From a virus: 21,083 nucleotides of DNA. Where the stretch lies: the IMG/VR virus record IMGVR_UViG_3300020454_000103, positions 1 through 21,083 of that record, one strand, 5' to 3'. Under the pieces are notes generated by a model that made no database searches, was not told where the DNA came from, and worked only from the letters and a program-made list of their open reading frames with translations. The translations under genes were made by a program, and so were the position numbers. Below, in pieces: positions 1 through 7,136 of this stretch (positions within the stretch are counted from its first letter, which is position 1; each line of letters opens with the position of its first letter).

Positions 1-1
1 A

Positions 2-598
2 GAGCATATTGATGTCAAACCGTTAAAGGATATTAAAAGTGGCTTTGTAAAAGCTGCTCAATATTCTGGAGAAGATGTTGGAGTTATAGATACGAGTCAA
101 CCAGACTTTCAAGTATTAGACAAAATACCAGAAACTAAAAAAGCTTTACTTGAAATTTTCAATAGGCTTAATTACGACTTATTGAAATATACCAATAAAT
201 GGGCTATCTCTACTTCTTGGATTAATGTCACTGAAAAAGGATTAGACGGTCAAGTCCATAATCATCGCAATTGTTTTTATAGTGGTATTTTTTATTTCGA
301 TGATTACGAAGAAGAAGGAGTGGCTCCTTTAGAAATCATGACACCATTGCAATATCATGGCAGCTATCAACTTAAAAGAGCAAATGACATGGAAGATACT
401 CCTATAACTCTTGCTGAGCAATGGGTTATTCCTCCTGAACATCAAAAATTAATTCTTTTTCCAAGTTATTTAAATCATAAAATTGGCAGACAGAAAGGTG
501 ATAAGCCTAGATATTCCTTGGCTTTTAATATTGTTCCTATTCCTCCCTATGGTGTTGCTGACTCGCAAGCACTTGATTTGTCTAATGTAAATAGCTAG
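2..598 (+). CDS. 2OG-Fe(II) oxygenase, HxH type (5' end outside window)
   Basis: The reading frame is open from base 2, so the start lies upstream of the window; the TTG at 182 is internal. The protein resembles the small 2-oxoglutarate/Fe(II) oxygenase group with a double-stranded beta-helix core (the 2OG-FeII_Oxy_5 type). Visible signs are an H-N-H iron-site motif followed by SGIFYF (about 256-290), then FPSYLNHKIG with the distal histidine (about 460-485) and KPRYSLAFN, whose arginine would hold 2-oxoglutarate. The substrate is unknown. The same architecture recurs in the gene at 9947-10516, and both are AT-rich by eye. The family call is fairly sure; the substrate and the missing N-terminus cannot be judged. 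Confidence 0.8.
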   Translation, partial: EHIDVKPLKDIKSGFVKAAQYSGEDVGVIDTSQPDFQVLDKIPETKKALLEIFNRLNYDLLKYTNKWAISTSWINVTEKGLDGQVHNHRNCFYSGIFYFDDYEEEGVAPLEIMTPLQYHGSYQLKRANDMEDTPITLAEQWVIPPEHQKLILFPSYLNHKIGRQKGDKPRYSLAFNIVPIPPYGVADSQALDLSNVNS

Positions 599-623
599 TC
601 TCTGATAACCAGATAGAGACTTC

Positions 624-899
624 ATGTCAGACACAATGACCCCGTTGCAAAGGGTACGAAACAATCAAAATAGATCTGATTTCATGGAATATTTGTATGA
701 GATATACCACAGAAACGAAGCTCCTTTCCCAAAAAAGAATACTTATACAGGTTTAGCAGATCTTTATATTAAAGAGTTAGGAAAAAGAGAGTTAGATCGT
801 CAGGTGGAGTTATGGCACGACAGTAAAACTCAAGGACAAATTCGCGCCTGCAATGAAGCTAATCCTATGACTCTTGATTTTGCTCTTAATGAAACTTAG
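624..899 (+). CDS. hypothetical protein, 91 aa
   Basis: Not recognised. It is a small, charged, soluble protein with no signal peptide or membrane segment; the middle (about residues 20-60) is rich in Tyr, Glu and Lys and probably helical. It starts with ATG 26 bases after the oxygenase and its stop overlaps the next gene's ATG (889) by 11 bases, so the two are probably cotranslated. Same-strand spacing and a clean start are the only evidence that it is real. Confidence 0.6.
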   Translation: MSDTMTPLQRVRNNQNRSDFMEYLYEIYHRNEAPFPKKNTYTGLADLYIKELGKRELDRQVELWHDSKTQGQIRACNEANPMTLDFALNET

Positions 900-1098
900 A
901 TATCCTATCAGTACTGCTCAGCAAAAAATCAGTGCTGTTGTCTCTACTAGAGATTTTTTATTGAGACTGACAAACGTAAAAGAAACACCACGCATTCCGA
1001 GAGAAGTACGTCGGGAAGCTAAAACATTACTCAGGCATTATCCTTTGATATCAGAGTTGAAGCCTATCCTGGAAAAGGAACTGGCACAAAGCGAATAA
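889..1098 (+). CDS. small conserved-looking phage protein, 69 aa
   Basis: I chose ATG 889 over an in-frame TTG at 874 because it gives a tidy MKLRYP start. The protein is basic and helical, with the phrases STRDFL, PRIPREVR and LLRHYP. From memory, similar short proteins with an R-x-x-A-x-x-LL-R/K-HYP core occur in cyanophage genomes, but I know of no function. There is no membrane segment. It overlaps the preceding gene by 11 bases and is followed by a 53-base AT-rich gap. Confidence 0.62.
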   Translation: MKLRYPISTAQQKISAVVSTRDFLLRLTNVKETPRIPREVRREAKTLLRHYPLISELKPILEKELAQSE

Positions 1099-1151
1099 AA
1101 CATTAACAATTGTATATAAAATAAAATTTGGTATTAATTTTTCTAATTACT

Positions 1152-1523
1152 ATGTTAAAAGCTGCTTACGGAGCTGCTGCCCTAACTTTAGTGCTAGCCC
1201 CTGCAACATTCGCTGGTCCTTATCTCAACGTTGAGAGCAATGCAAGTTGGACAGATAAAAAATATACAAACGCTACAACTGACCTTCATATAGGTTATGC
1301 AGGCGCTAATGATACTGGTAAGGTTTCTTACTATGTACAAGGTGGTCCAGCATTCGTAGCTGTTAAAGATGCAGACACTGAGACTCGTCTTTCAGGAAAA
1401 GCTGGTGGAAGTATTGCAGTATCTGACTCTACAGATATCTACGGTGAAGTATCTTTCCTTACAGGTGAAGAAGAAGAAAACTTTGGTTCTGGTGGAAAAC
1501 TAGGTGTTAAGTACAGCTTCTAA
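1152..1523 (+). CDS. exported beta-strand-rich protein, outer-membrane-barrel-like
   Basis: ATG 1152 gives a clear Sec signal peptide: MLKAA, a hydrophobic core and cleavage near ATFA-GP (residues 15-20). A TTG at 1128 would add an unhelpful extension. The mature part, about 100 residues, alternates polar and hydrophobic residues and ends in KLGVKYSF, a terminal Phe after a strand, as in many outer-membrane barrels. It is short for a full barrel (perhaps 6-8 strands), so a periplasmic or surface beta protein is equally possible. It would act in the host envelope during infection. Its last 20 bases overlap the GTG start of the lipoprotein candidate. Confidence 0.72.
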   Translation: MLKAAYGAAALTLVLAPATFAGPYLNVESNASWTDKKYTNATTDLHIGYAGANDTGKVSYYVQGGPAFVAVKDADTETRLSGKAGGSIAVSDSTDIYGEVSFLTGEEEENFGSGGKLGVKYSF

Positions 1524-1692
1524 ATTACTGCTTGCAGTATTAATGGTTGGATGTACAAATCATGGAGGTATATCCTTACCTAAAGGATTTACCATGGGTC
1601 CAGGTGTGCCTGAAGAGCGCACTTGCGAAAATACATCCTTCCACGATGACTATTGTGCAACTGGGGAACACCCTAATCTGTGCGATTGCTAG
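1504..1692 (+). CDS. small putative lipoprotein, 62 aa
   Basis: It starts with GTG 1504 inside the end of the preceding gene. Residues 6-17 (SKLLLAVLMVGC) form a short signal with a lipobox-like LMVGC, so Cys17 would be lipidated. The mature part is about 45 residues, with four further cysteines, all in its second half, ending in LCDC. Small phage lipoproteins near exported proteins are sometimes outer spanins, but no inner-spanin partner is embedded here, so I do not claim that. A competing frame at 1547-1732 lacks a lipobox and is less likely. Confidence 0.5.
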   Translation: MLSTASKLLLAVLMVGCTNHGGISLPKGFTMGPGVPEERTCENTSFHDDYCATGEHPNLCDC

Positions 1693-1759
1693 TGATCATG
1701 GGAATACAAAGACTTGTTATTGTATAGAATAGGTAATGAGTCTTAGTTCCTATTTATAG

Positions 1760-2416
1760 ATGTCGGCAACAATAAAAAGACATGCTGGGATGGATCCCCA
1801 GTTACTGGCTTTATTAGCGGCTTCTTCCTTGACAGGAGCAGGTACTAGTGCTGTCGGTGTAGCCGATTGGTTCATGGGTGATTCTAAGGCATGGAACTCC
1901 GGTGAAATTCCTTTAAATTATTTAATTGCCATGATGCCTGCGGCTGGTGCGTCATTAGGACAAGGAGCATATACATTAGCTGACCCAGTATTAAGAGAAC
2001 AGTTTTTAAATGCGTGGGCAGATACATGGAAAAAAAATCCAGATGGTACTACTCCTAAAAAAGGAACTTACAGTGATGCAGGTCCATTTACACATGGCAA
2101 GTATGGTTTTGATTTAGATCCACAAGGTTTTGGTTATGAAGTTAGAAGGCCTGTTGATATAGATAGTATTCCTAATCCTGATAATCCTGGAGTTTCACCT
2201 AACAGAGTTAAGAGAGCAGCTGCCAATTTGCCCGGTGCTTATTCTGTTGACGACTATGTAACGGCTAATCAAGGTGTATTAAATAGAGCTAATAAGAGAA
2301 GAGCAGGAGCCGCGTTAATCGGAGCGTTACTTGGAGCAGGAATGGCTATACCTAAATTCAGGGATGATGATGGAAATAACGCTCCATTGAACAAACAAGC
2401 TCTTTTAGCTACTTAA
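1760..2416 (+). CDS. hypothetical phage protein with hydrophobic helices, 218 aa
   Basis: Not recognised. It starts at ATG 1760 after a 67-base gap. Three hydrophobic or Ala/Gly-rich stretches are visible: residues about 14-38, 52-72 and 182-198 (AALIGALLGAGMAIP). Between them is a polar, Gly/Pro-rich middle with YGFDLDPQGFGYE. The pattern would suit a virion-internal or membrane-interacting protein, but that is a guess. It is first in a tight + strand run with 2424-2702 and 2702-3877, suggesting the three are made together. Confidence 0.7.
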   Translation: MSATIKRHAGMDPQLLALLAASSLTGAGTSAVGVADWFMGDSKAWNSGEIPLNYLIAMMPAAGASLGQGAYTLADPVLREQFLNAWADTWKKNPDGTTPKKGTYSDAGPFTHGKYGFDLDPQGFGYEVRRPVDIDSIPNPDNPGVSPNRVKRAAANLPGAYSVDDYVTANQGVLNRANKRRAGAALIGALLGAGMAIPKFRDDDGNNAPLNKQALLAT

Positions 2417-2423
2417 TTTACTC

Positions 2424-2702
2424 ATGACTCTAGAAATCGCAGGCGCTCGCCTCAATCTTCCTCCAACATCTGTGGCACAAGTTGCTTCTATGACAGATGA
2501 AACAAACCCTGAGCAAAATGTCATGAATTTAGCTCAAGCAATGAAAGGAGCAGAAGGTAATACTGCAATACCTTCTGACGAAGATATGGACAAAATAATG
2601 AACAATCCAAACATGACGGATTATCAGAAGCAGGAATATCTACAAAGAAAAATGGAAAGTTTACGTACTGAACCTCAAGGTCCTATAACTCCAGGTTACT
2701 AA
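2424..2702 (+). CDS. hypothetical protein, 92 aa
   Basis: Not recognised. It is acidic, Met- and Asn-rich (MNLAQAMKG, MDKIMNNPNMTDYQ) and predicted soluble and helical, with a disordered Pro/Gly end. It lies 7 bases after the 218-aa gene, and its stop shares one base with the next ATG (TAATG at 2700-2704), typical of translational coupling. It may be a scaffold or chaperone for a neighbour, but nothing in the sequence shows this. Confidence 0.65.
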   Translation: MTLEIAGARLNLPPTSVAQVASMTDETNPEQNVMNLAQAMKGAEGNTAIPSDEDMDKIMNNPNMTDYQKQEYLQRKMESLRTEPQGPITPGY

Positions 2703-3877
2703 TGCCTAAAAGGATTAGCAAAGAAGAATTTGATGCTCGCTTTGGTCGTGGTGGCGGGTACGAAGATCCTATGCGATCCAAGGAAGAATATGGTGTCTCA
2801 GAGAGATGGAGAAAAGGTAATGACAAAGCACGGAAGGCAGAGAATGAAGTACCTCCTGAACTTTTAAAAAGAGAAAAATACGCTAATTCTGTCATAGAAA
2901 ACAAAGGTGAGATTGCTCCTGGATTACAGACAGATGCACAAAAGGCTTACATAGCTGCGGAACTATTGAAAGCTCATAAATCTAAGCTTGTAAAAGCACA
3001 AGCAAGTCCACCACCTCCAACAGATGTTCTAAATGCTCCTGCTAGCCCTGCTATTCAAAGAGTGAAGACTGAAGCACAATTAGATGATGGTGCTTTAAGT
3101 GATATGTATACAGATCTGTATAGCTTGTTTGGAGAAGTAGATGACTTTGGCAATGTAGCTAATAAGCAGGATTGGCTTAGGGCTCAACAGATCGCAGACA
3201 ATATAGGCTCTTATCAGGCGTCTTTAAATAATGTTTCTGCTTTTGGAGGCAGTTCCAAACCTTATCCTTTATCTCCGCAAGATAGTCAATTTACCGCTGA
3301 CTTCTTAAAGAAACAGATGGTGTATGACGACGGAGCTAATGTTTATGGACGTGAAGGTGATGCAGAGGCTACTCGTCAGTTCTATGATTTAATATACGAT
3401 TTGGAACTTGGTGCTGGAAAAAATACTAAGACAAGAAAACAAATTAGCGATGAATTAGATGCTAAACGTTTTGCAGAAGAAGAAGCATTATTCGCTGCAG
3501 AACAAGCTGCTAAAGCTACTCCAAGTCAACAAGATATATGGCTTGACGATTCATCAATAAATCCTAGAGATATTTTCCAATCAAAAACTCCTGTATCAAG
3601 AACTGATCCATGGAGTGGTGGAAGTGTTCCTCCTGACAATGTTGCTCCTAGTTCTAGGCAGCCATATATTTATCCTGAAGATTTGCAATTAGCAGTTCGA
3701 ATGATCAATGAAGCAAAAGAAACTAAATCACCAACTGGTAATCGATTAGGAATGAAATTTTCTCCTGAAATGTTAGCAGCACTTCTAGTTCCTTCTGCCT
3801 TGGCGTCACCTTTACTTTTAGATGAAATCGGAAAACCGAAACAGAAAGATGAAAAAGTCTTACAAGAAACTTATTAA
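2702..3877 (+). CDS. hypothetical phage protein, 391 aa
   Basis: Not recognised. The N-terminal third is very charged (Lys/Glu/Arg-rich), followed by a Pro/Ala linker (PPPPTDV, residues about 102-116), an acidic central part and a second charged helix around residues 240-268. Near the C-terminus is a short hydrophobic segment (MLAALLVPSALASPLLL, about 358-374), echoing the hydrophobic C-terminal part of the 218-aa neighbour. Low complexity and length suggest a structural or virion-associated protein. TAATG coupling links it to the gene before, and its last 29 bases overlap a small basic ORF. Confidence 0.72.
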   Translation: MPKRISKEEFDARFGRGGGYEDPMRSKEEYGVSERWRKGNDKARKAENEVPPELLKREKYANSVIENKGEIAPGLQTDAQKAYIAAELLKAHKSKLVKAQASPPPPTDVLNAPASPAIQRVKTEAQLDDGALSDMYTDLYSLFGEVDDFGNVANKQDWLRAQQIADNIGSYQASLNNVSAFGGSSKPYPLSPQDSQFTADFLKKQMVYDDGANVYGREGDAEATRQFYDLIYDLELGAGKNTKTRKQISDELDAKRFAEEEALFAAEQAAKATPSQQDIWLDDSSINPRDIFQSKTPVSRTDPWSGGSVPPDNVAPSSRQPYIYPEDLQLAVRMINEAKETKSPTGNRLGMKFSPEMLAALLVPSALASPLLLDEIGKPKQKDEKVLQETY

Positions 3878-3977
3878 AATAAGTAGAAAAGCTGAAGAAT
3901 GTACTAATCGAAAAGAAGCTCAGCTTTTGATTAAAAAAGCCAGTAAATGGCATCAAAAAATTAATTTACATGAATGA
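3849..3977 (+). CDS. small basic protein, 42 aa
   Basis: This short ATG-started ORF overlaps the end of the 391-aa gene by 29 bases and the next small ORF by 8 bases (ATGAATGA at 3970-3977). It is Lys-rich (MKKSYKKLIKISRKAEE) and probably one amphipathic helix; two cysteine/histidine residues are too few for a metal site. The 8-base ATG-to-TGA overlap matches the style used between confident genes in this window (9241, 9947, 11156), which is the main support. No function can be proposed. Confidence 0.45.
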   Translation: MKKSYKKLIKISRKAEECTNRKEAQLLIKKASKWHQKINLHE

Positions 3978-4146
3978 ATTAGCAGACCCGTCCACGATTC
4001 AATTAGCTTTTCTTTTTCCATTTTTACCTGTAATTTCTATATTCATCGTTAGCATTATCATGCTTGGTGAATTGCCTTTTAAAGACGACGATGATGACGA
4101 TGATGATAAAGGAACTCTTGTTCCTGTCATGTATCCTGCTTCTTAA
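3970..4146 (+). CDS. single-span membrane protein with acidic tail, 58 aa
   Basis: ATG 3970 opens a 58-residue protein. Residues about 11-33 form a strong transmembrane helix (Phe/Ile/Leu/Val), and residues 39-46 are eight consecutive aspartates (4084-4107) followed by Lys. Holin-like or regulatory small membrane proteins of phages can look like this, but there is no specific match. Its TAA overlaps the stop of the opposing zinc-ribbon gene by four bases (TTAA, 4143-4146). Confidence 0.5.
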   Translation: MNELADPSTIQLAFLFPFLPVISIFIVSIIMLGELPFKDDDDDDDDKGTLVPVMYPAS

Positions 4147-4292
4147 TCTGTAATTGGTAAGAAGACTTCAACAAAAGCGTTGCATTTTGGACAAGTCAGA
4201 ATTGTAACGATAGACCATTCATCCATAACGTCAGGATCAACTACTTTATCTGGACCACGATTCAGGAGAGTATTGCAATGAAGACAGTTCAT
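4143..4292 (-). CDS. 49-aa zinc-ribbon-like protein
   Basis: Minus-strand ATG at 4292, TAA at 4143-4145. The protein begins MNCLHCNTLL and later has LTCPKCNAF: two C-x-x-C knuckles 28 residues apart (Cys3/6 and Cys34/37), the usual layout of a zinc ribbon. It is the only minus-strand gene in the first 6.9 kb and sits between two + genes. Small phage zinc ribbons can bind nucleic acid or host RNA polymerase; which, if either, applies here is unknown. The four-cysteine pattern makes chance unlikely. Confidence 0.6.
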   Translation of the reverse strand: MNCLHCNTLLNRGPDKVVDPDVMDEWSIVTILTCPKCNAFVEVFLPITD

Positions 4293-4333
4293 ATTTTAAA
4301 AAGCCTAATATTAATGTAGCGATCTAATAGAAC

Positions 4334-4774
4334 ATGGCTGATGCAGCGACAGTAAAAACTCCAGAAGAGTCAAAAAAGAAAAGTGTCTTTCAGAATATAA
4401 AGGAAAAATTAGACGACAAGGAAGAACAGTTTGAGTACATCTCAGTTTTAGTGAGATTGGTAGTAGTTGCGTGGTCCGGGGCGCTAGTAACTTTAAATTA
4501 TCTGCCAGAGATTCCTGGGTTAACGTCAGGGGAAAAGCAGGATATAACTTTTCCGGCTTCTCTCCTGGCTTCGTCGCTTGCAAGTTTTGGCCTGGATAAG
4601 AGTGCTAAGAAAAAAGGTGATGGAACGTATGACGCTAGTGGAGATGATAAGCCTTTAAGCAAAAAGGAGATGTTGGCCTTAATGAATCAAGGGGGTGGTT
4701 TCCAAACAATTCGTGTTGAGACTCCAATTAAAATATTAGGTGCAGATGTTGTAACTTCTTCTAAGAAATCATGA
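4334..4774 (+). CDS. membrane protein, holin-like candidate, 146 aa
   Basis: Not firmly recognised. The N-terminus is charged and coiled-coil-like (residues 12-32). It is followed by a hydrophobic helix around 37-57 and a second, weaker one around 73-89 (FPASLLASSLASFGL), then a Lys/Asp-rich tail. Two spans with charged ends resemble some phage holins, and the next two genes are also small membrane proteins joined by ATGA overlaps, as in lysis cassettes. No endolysin is visible nearby, so the role is uncertain. Confidence 0.68.
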   Translation: MADAATVKTPEESKKKSVFQNIKEKLDDKEEQFEYISVLVRLVVVAWSGALVTLNYLPEIPGLTSGEKQDITFPASLLASSLASFGLDKSAKKKGDGTYDASGDDKPLSKKEMLALMNQGGGFQTIRVETPIKILGADVVTSSKKS

Positions 4775-4983
4775 CTTGCGACAATCACTCACATGTAGAC
4801 GCTTCTCAAGAAACTCGTCTAACAGTTCAAGCTCTTAAGATCGAAAGATTAGAGGAGAAGCAAGACGAGTTGCGTGAACGACTCAAGGTGGTAGAGAAAT
4901 GGGTAATAGGTGCGGCAGCAGTTCTAGCTGCAGGTGTTACTCTTATAGGGTTTGCCACTAACATTTCTAAAGCGTATTTATGA
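4771..4983 (+). CDS. small coiled-coil/membrane protein, XhlA-like layout, 70 aa
   Basis: The ATG overlaps the previous stop (ATGA). Residues about 15-43 are a charged coiled coil (ERLEEKQDELRERL) and residues 46-64 are one transmembrane helix (VIGAAAVLAAGVTLIGFA). Haemolysin XhlA-type phage lysis accessories have this N-coil/C-membrane order and length, but the match is by architecture only. It is coupled on both sides by ATGA overlaps to other membrane proteins. Confidence 0.65.
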   Translation: MTCDNHSHVDASQETRLTVQALKIERLEEKQDELRERLKVVEKWVIGAAAVLAAGVTLIGFATNISKAYL

Positions 4984-5237
4984 TTTTATTCCTATCGAAA
5001 CCTTCCGTATATTCCTTGCCAGGGACATGGGAGAAGCAACCGTTGATTCAACATTTGAACTTAACGCCTGATCAAGGTTTTATCCTGTTTTTTGGTTTAG
5101 TTGTTTTGTCCTTAGTTGCTTATGGTTTATATTTCACTGTTGGTGTAGGTAAGAAAAAATTAAGAGATCCAATCGAAGAGCATGCAAAGATGCATGAACT
5201 AGGTATTGCCCATGGTCATACACCTAAGAAAAAATAA
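4980..5237 (+). CDS. small membrane protein, 85 aa
   Basis: The start overlaps the previous stop as ATGA (4980-4983). One strong transmembrane helix spans residues about 34-56 (FILFFGLVVLSLVAYGLYF). It is followed by a basic/acidic helix and a histidine-rich end (HELGIAHGHTPKKK). It is third in the coupled membrane-protein trio (4334-5237). I do not recognise a family; the positive-inside rule would put the C-terminus in the cytoplasm. Confidence 0.65.
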   Translation: MILFLSKPSVYSLPGTWEKQPLIQHLNLTPDQGFILFFGLVVLSLVAYGLYFTVGVGKKKLRDPIEEHAKMHELGIAHGHTPKKK

Positions 5238-5246
5238 TTACCTACT

Positions 5247-5275
5247 ATAGAAGGAGACATTCGAATCCTTTCTAT
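5247..5275 (+). promoter_or_regulatory. hairpin over ribosome-binding site and start codon
   Basis: ATAGAAGGA (5247-5255) can pair with TCCTTTCTAT (5266-5275) with one bulged base. The stem would hide the GAAGGAG Shine-Dalgarno (5250-5256) and the first two bases of the ATG at 5274. The Shine-Dalgarno is also 17 bases from the start, longer than usual. This could be a translation-control element, or chance. Confidence 0.3.
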
Positions 5276-5804
5276 GAAGCGCATAGTTTTACCAGCGCTG
5301 TTACTTGCATCGGTTGCAGCACCTGCGATGGCAGATATCACTCATAGTCTGAGTTCTTCGGTGCAGTTAACTGTGGATGGCGCTAGCTCAGTTGCAACAA
5401 GGCTGGGTTCGACTTACGCGGTAAGCGGTACAAATATTAAAGTTGGCACTGGCAATAATGATTCGTTTGGTGGATTGACAGCCGGATCGGCTACTGCAGC
5501 AGCGACAATGACGGCTGGAACCTACGTGCAAAATACCCCCGGAAATCAGTTCAGTTTTTCCGAAAGTTGGCTCCAGGGAGACGCCATACCTGGCATTAAC
5601 GCCGGTTCAACTGTGTCAACAACCACCGGTCAGGTACAGTCCATTCCGGCTTTCGGAAGCACCACCACGTTTTCCGGAGGTACTAAAGGCACCTTGGCTG
5701 GTGGAGTTTCGAGTTTAGCTGGTGGAACAATAACGTCGTTAACAGCCGGCGCCGCAGGTACAACTGCTATTGGACAATTTATATCTACTCTTAATGTGAA
5801 GTAG
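5274..5804 (+). CDS. secreted Gly/Thr/Ser-rich protein, cyanophage type
   Basis: It has a clear signal peptide (MKRIVLPALLLASVAAPAMA, cleavage about residue 20). The mature part is low in charge and rich in Ser, Thr, Gly and Ala, with repeated AGG/TAGT/SGGT phrases, as in beta-structured extracellular or fibre-like proteins. The mature N-terminus ITHSLSSSVQLTVDGA and later YAVSGTNI resemble, from memory, small exported proteins of T4-like cyanophages with no known function. Base composition is visibly more GC-rich than in the 2OG regions. It is first of three consecutive exported proteins. Confidence 0.75.
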   Translation: MKRIVLPALLLASVAAPAMADITHSLSSSVQLTVDGASSVATRLGSTYAVSGTNIKVGTGNNDSFGGLTAGSATAAATMTAGTYVQNTPGNQFSFSESWLQGDAIPGINAGSTVSTTTGQVQSIPAFGSTTTFSGGTKGTLAGGVSSLAGGTITSLTAGAAGTTAIGQFISTLNVK

Positions 5805-5856
5805 ATGGGCAATGTCTTTAGTATTCGCGAAACAGGATGCCCTAATTGTTGGCGGA

Positions 5857-6297
5857 ATGTTGAAATTAAAGTTTGTTGTACTTGCGGTGGTTGCGCTTGC
5901 CACACCTGTAGGTGCGGTTCCAGTAGTACCGAATTTTTCGTCCGGCCAGCTTACTCAGACTACGACGTCGCGGTCTGTGATATCTGAGGCGATTGTTTCT
6001 GAAGATTTTGCAACAGGATGGCAATACACTGTTTCCGGTACAGGGGTTAGCTTAAATGGTGCATCTATTGAACCAGCTGCCATAATCAATACAAATACAA
6101 CTGCTGCGTCAGGCATAACCACTAAATGGACAGGTTTAGACGTAAACAACAAACCGAATTGGACGTTGACTCAACCAGGCGGTTCGTTCCAATTTCAATC
6201 CAGTTACTCCGGACCCGGACTCCAGAATCGCACAACAATAACGAGGACAATAGAAACGGACACAACGATAGAATCGGTTTCCGTATTTTCTCAGTAA
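5857..6297 (+). CDS. secreted protein, cyanomyovirus-type, 146 aa
   Basis: I prefer ATG 5857, which puts a signal peptide at the N-terminus (MLKLKFVVLAVVALATPVGA). Starting at ATG 5812 would place 15 polar residues in front of it. The mature protein is Ser/Thr-rich and beta-like. The C-terminal part, with a W-x-L-x-x-PGGSFQF run, YSGPGLQNRT and final SVSVFSQ, matches my memory of a conserved exported cyanomyovirus protein of unknown function. It would act in the host periplasm or at the surface. Confidence 0.7.
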   Translation: MLKLKFVVLAVVALATPVGAVPVVPNFSSGQLTQTTTSRSVISEAIVSEDFATGWQYTVSGTGVSLNGASIEPAAIINTNTTAASGITTKWTGLDVNNKPNWTLTQPGGSFQFQSSYSGPGLQNRTTITRTIETDTTIESVSVFSQ

Positions 6298-6320
6298 TAC
6301 CAAGGGTTCTTAGCGTTTTA

Positions 6321-7136
6321 ATGTTAATTCCTTTCTGCCCTGTCGTCAAGGCAAGTGATGTAGGAGGAATATCAGCTACTTCTAATCCGGTCGCTAACTC
6401 TTCCGGTCAAGCGAATGTCAATGCATATCAAGTATTGACAGGAAATTTCATGCAATCAGGTTTTACAAATGGTGTGGTCTGTCAATCCGAGACGTTAACA
6501 ATATCGCCTTATGTAGGTCGCTCGGCAAATGTCAAAAAACCATTCTTTGAAACTTACGAAGATCCAGTATACGACGTCAGAGATATTGATGGCGATGGTG
6601 CTCCGGATCATCCGGGAGATATCCTTTGGTACAAGACAGTTCAAACTCTGCAGAAAGACAACTACTCTTTGAATATGGGGGTTACTGCTCAGTGGAGTAG
6701 ACCCTTAGACAAGAAAATGATGTCTCTTTGCAAAGACGCTGCTGCTACTGAAATAGCCCTAAGAAAGGCAACATTAAATTTAAGGGTTTTAGACTATGAA
6801 ATTTCTCGACTTAAGCATTGCGGAAATCTAGCCAAGGAGGGAATTATATGGGATCCGACCAGCAAATATAAAGTCATATGCGAAGATGTATTATTAACTT
6901 CGCCACCTGGCGTTTTATTAAATCACAGCCATTCAATAGATCCTATTACTTTCGACTCTTCCTCTGTTCAATCATCCTCTCTCGAACAGACAGAATCTTC
7001 TCTTTCTTCCGAAGCTTCTTCAGAATCGTCTTCGTCACTTTCTTCGCTAGAGGTTTCACAACCTTCATCAAGTACTGCTGGAGAGGTTGGCCCACTAGGG
7101 CCACCCCTAGAGTTGCGCCTACAGCTATCGAAGTAG
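6321..7136 (+). CDS. exported cyanophage-type protein with Ser-rich tail
   Basis: The frame is open from 6126, but that part antisenses nothing and duplicates the upstream gene in another frame, so the start is probably near the export signal. ATG 6321 gives MLIPFCPVVKASD. An ATA at 6297, sharing a base with the previous stop, would give a better signal (IPRVLSVLML...). The core, with LDKKMMSLCKDAAATEI, DYEISRLKHCGNL and YKVICEDV, resembles a conserved cyanomyovirus exported protein with paired cysteines; its function is unknown. The last 60 residues are a Ser-rich tail lying antisense to the next gene (6946-7136). Confidence 0.7.
   Translation: MLIPFCPVVKASDVGGISATSNPVANSSGQANVNAYQVLTGNFMQSGFTNGVVCQSETLTISPYVGRSANVKKPFFETYEDPVYDVRDIDGDGAPDHPGDILWYKTVQTLQKDNYSLNMGVTAQWSRPLDKKMMSLCKDAAATEIALRKATLNLRVLDYEISRLKHCGNLAKEGIIWDPTSKYKVICEDVLLTSPPGVLLNHSHSIDPITFDSSSVQSSSLEQTESSLSSEASSESSSSLSSLEVSQPSSSTAGEVGPLGPPLELRLQLSK

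Noticed and set aside
182-598. 2OG gene starting at TTG 182
   Set aside because: The frame is open back to base 2 with sensible sequence, so 182 is internal.
1103-1127. TTAACA ... TAAAAT as a promoter before the 1152 gene
   Set aside because: Spacing of 13 bases is too short for sigma-70; the region is simply AT-rich.
1547-1732. 61-aa frame overlapping the lipoprotein candidate
   Set aside because: No signal, motif or ribosome site; the lipobox-containing frame is better.
4084-4110. Asp-rich stretch followed by Lys as an enterokinase-type site
   Set aside because: Chance resemblance; there is no such protease context in a phage.
5630-6152. Minus frames opposite the secreted proteins
   Set aside because: Shadows of the Gly/Thr-rich coding sequence; the + strand has signal peptides.
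6126-6320. Extended N-terminus of the Ser-rich-tail protein
   Set aside because: Highly basic, unlike the rest, and lies over the end of the previous gene.
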